Shown here piece by piece: positions 63,421-64,000 of a stretch of DNA of 64,000 nucleotides. Under the pieces are notes generated by a model, which saw only the letters and a list, made by a program, of their open reading frames with translations, did not search any database and was not told the origin of the DNA. Source of the stretch: Reticulitermes speratus (lineage: Eukaryota > Arthropoda > Insecta > Blattodea > Rhinotermitidae); the NCBI GenBank assembly GCA_021186555.1, contig JAJKFL010000042.1:40647980-40711979 (forward strand). The letters are read 5' to 3'. The position numbers and the translations under genes were made by a program. Numbering within the stretch: the first letter of the stretch is position 1; the number at the start of each line of letters is the position of its first letter.

Positions 63421-64000
63421 CAAGAACGTCGAGCCTTAAACTTGATGGTAGAAATGACTTATCCCTTTAAAGACGAAACATAAACTGTTTTAGTTAAACA
63501 CCCAGTTCGTACCGCGCAGTAAACACTTTTCATCTCGGTTATAACAACCAATCAGTTTATGCTATATAGGGTAAAAGACGATGTTTGTTCTGAGATAAAC
63601 ACAAAACACATAAATGTAGTATGGGCTGAATGTACAGTTTTTGAATGTGAAAGCTGTTGATGCATCAAGTAACCAGTAGGCTTTTAGAGGCTGACAGTCA
63701 ATGGGATGTAAGACGAACGGAAACGACAGGAAATGGAGGGGGTCGTGGCAATCCCCAAACCTCTAATCCACTATTTGCAGAAATCATGTAAGGCCGGACA
63801 AAACATTCAGAATAAGTTGTTATTTTTTGAAAGTATTAAGTAACTTCCTCTTGAAGACGAAACTTAGCAGCTGAGTTTGTGTTGTGTACACAACACCGCA
63901 CGATAAGAAATACCTCGACACACACTGCATGTACTAGATCCTGGTGGATAATACTTGAAACAGTCAGATGTTTGTATGCATACATGGCACATAGTTATAC
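63421..64000. other. no recognised feature
   Basis: Unique DNA to the window end. A trace of the LINE 3' UTR (TTTTAGAGGCTGACAGTC) is at about 63680. Confidence 0.35.

Overview
The window is animal nuclear DNA, almost certainly from an insect and probably a blattodean (cockroach or termite). This is inferred from the repeats: a SINE whose reverse reading gives peptides such as RDSSVGIATRYG, a second SINE reading MAQAVSRRPLTADAR, and RTE-like LINE tails reading [12 protein letters not shown] associate all three with Blattodea genomes, but no search was run. There is no operon structure and no long ORF. AT-rich unique DNA alternates with many dispersed repeats.

The only host gene I can support is a PDGF/VEGF-related growth factor (Pvf family) on the minus strand. 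One exon (8132-8364) encodes most of the cystine-knot domain. A second exon (34697-34916) lies about 26 kb upstream in the gene and encodes a Ser/Gly-rich linker plus a short pre-domain segment. Its GTAAGT donor (phase 1) and the acceptor of the knot exon join in frame. The signal-peptide exon(s) and the exon carrying the last two knot cysteines were not found. About 26.3 kb of the window is therefore one intron, and the remainder is further intron or flank.

Repeats fill much of the rest. There are four tRNA-derived SINE families, called here A, B, C and D. RTE-like non-LTR remnants occur at 1.3, 3.9, 5.2, 22.1, 41.4, 51.0, 60.0 and 61.5 kb. DNA transposon remains include a pogo/Tigger-like copy with a transposase remnant (425-1129), a second TIR element (33440-33920), a hAT C-terminal remnant (12.2-12.9 kb), a short hAT-like element with target-site duplication (31486-31912), seven copies of a pogo-like MITE of up to about 185 bp, and two copies of a 78-bp palindromic MITE. 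Two related copies of an unclassified 0.5-kb repeat lie at 9.1 and 38.3 kb. Tandem repeats lie at 15.6-16.05 kb (73-87 bp unit with a Pol III B-box sequence), 24.9-25.4 kb (GATA/GACA), 29.6-30.3 kb (37 bp), 36.3-36.6 kb (CTAC), 49.1-49.4 kb (about 62 bp) and 62.26-63.42 kb (43 bp).

The most unusual signal is a set of fold-back (inverted-repeat) elements. Many of their arms carry CTGANGA, then a 3-6 bp stem-loop, then GAAAC followed by ACATGT, ACACGT or ACGT. This matches the core of a type I hammerhead ribozyme with a very short stem III. In several copies the bases before CTGANGA also pair with the bases after the expected cleavage site. One extra U after the first box is a constant departure from the strict consensus. 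Activity is untested, and the whole reading is a hypothesis from sequence inspection.
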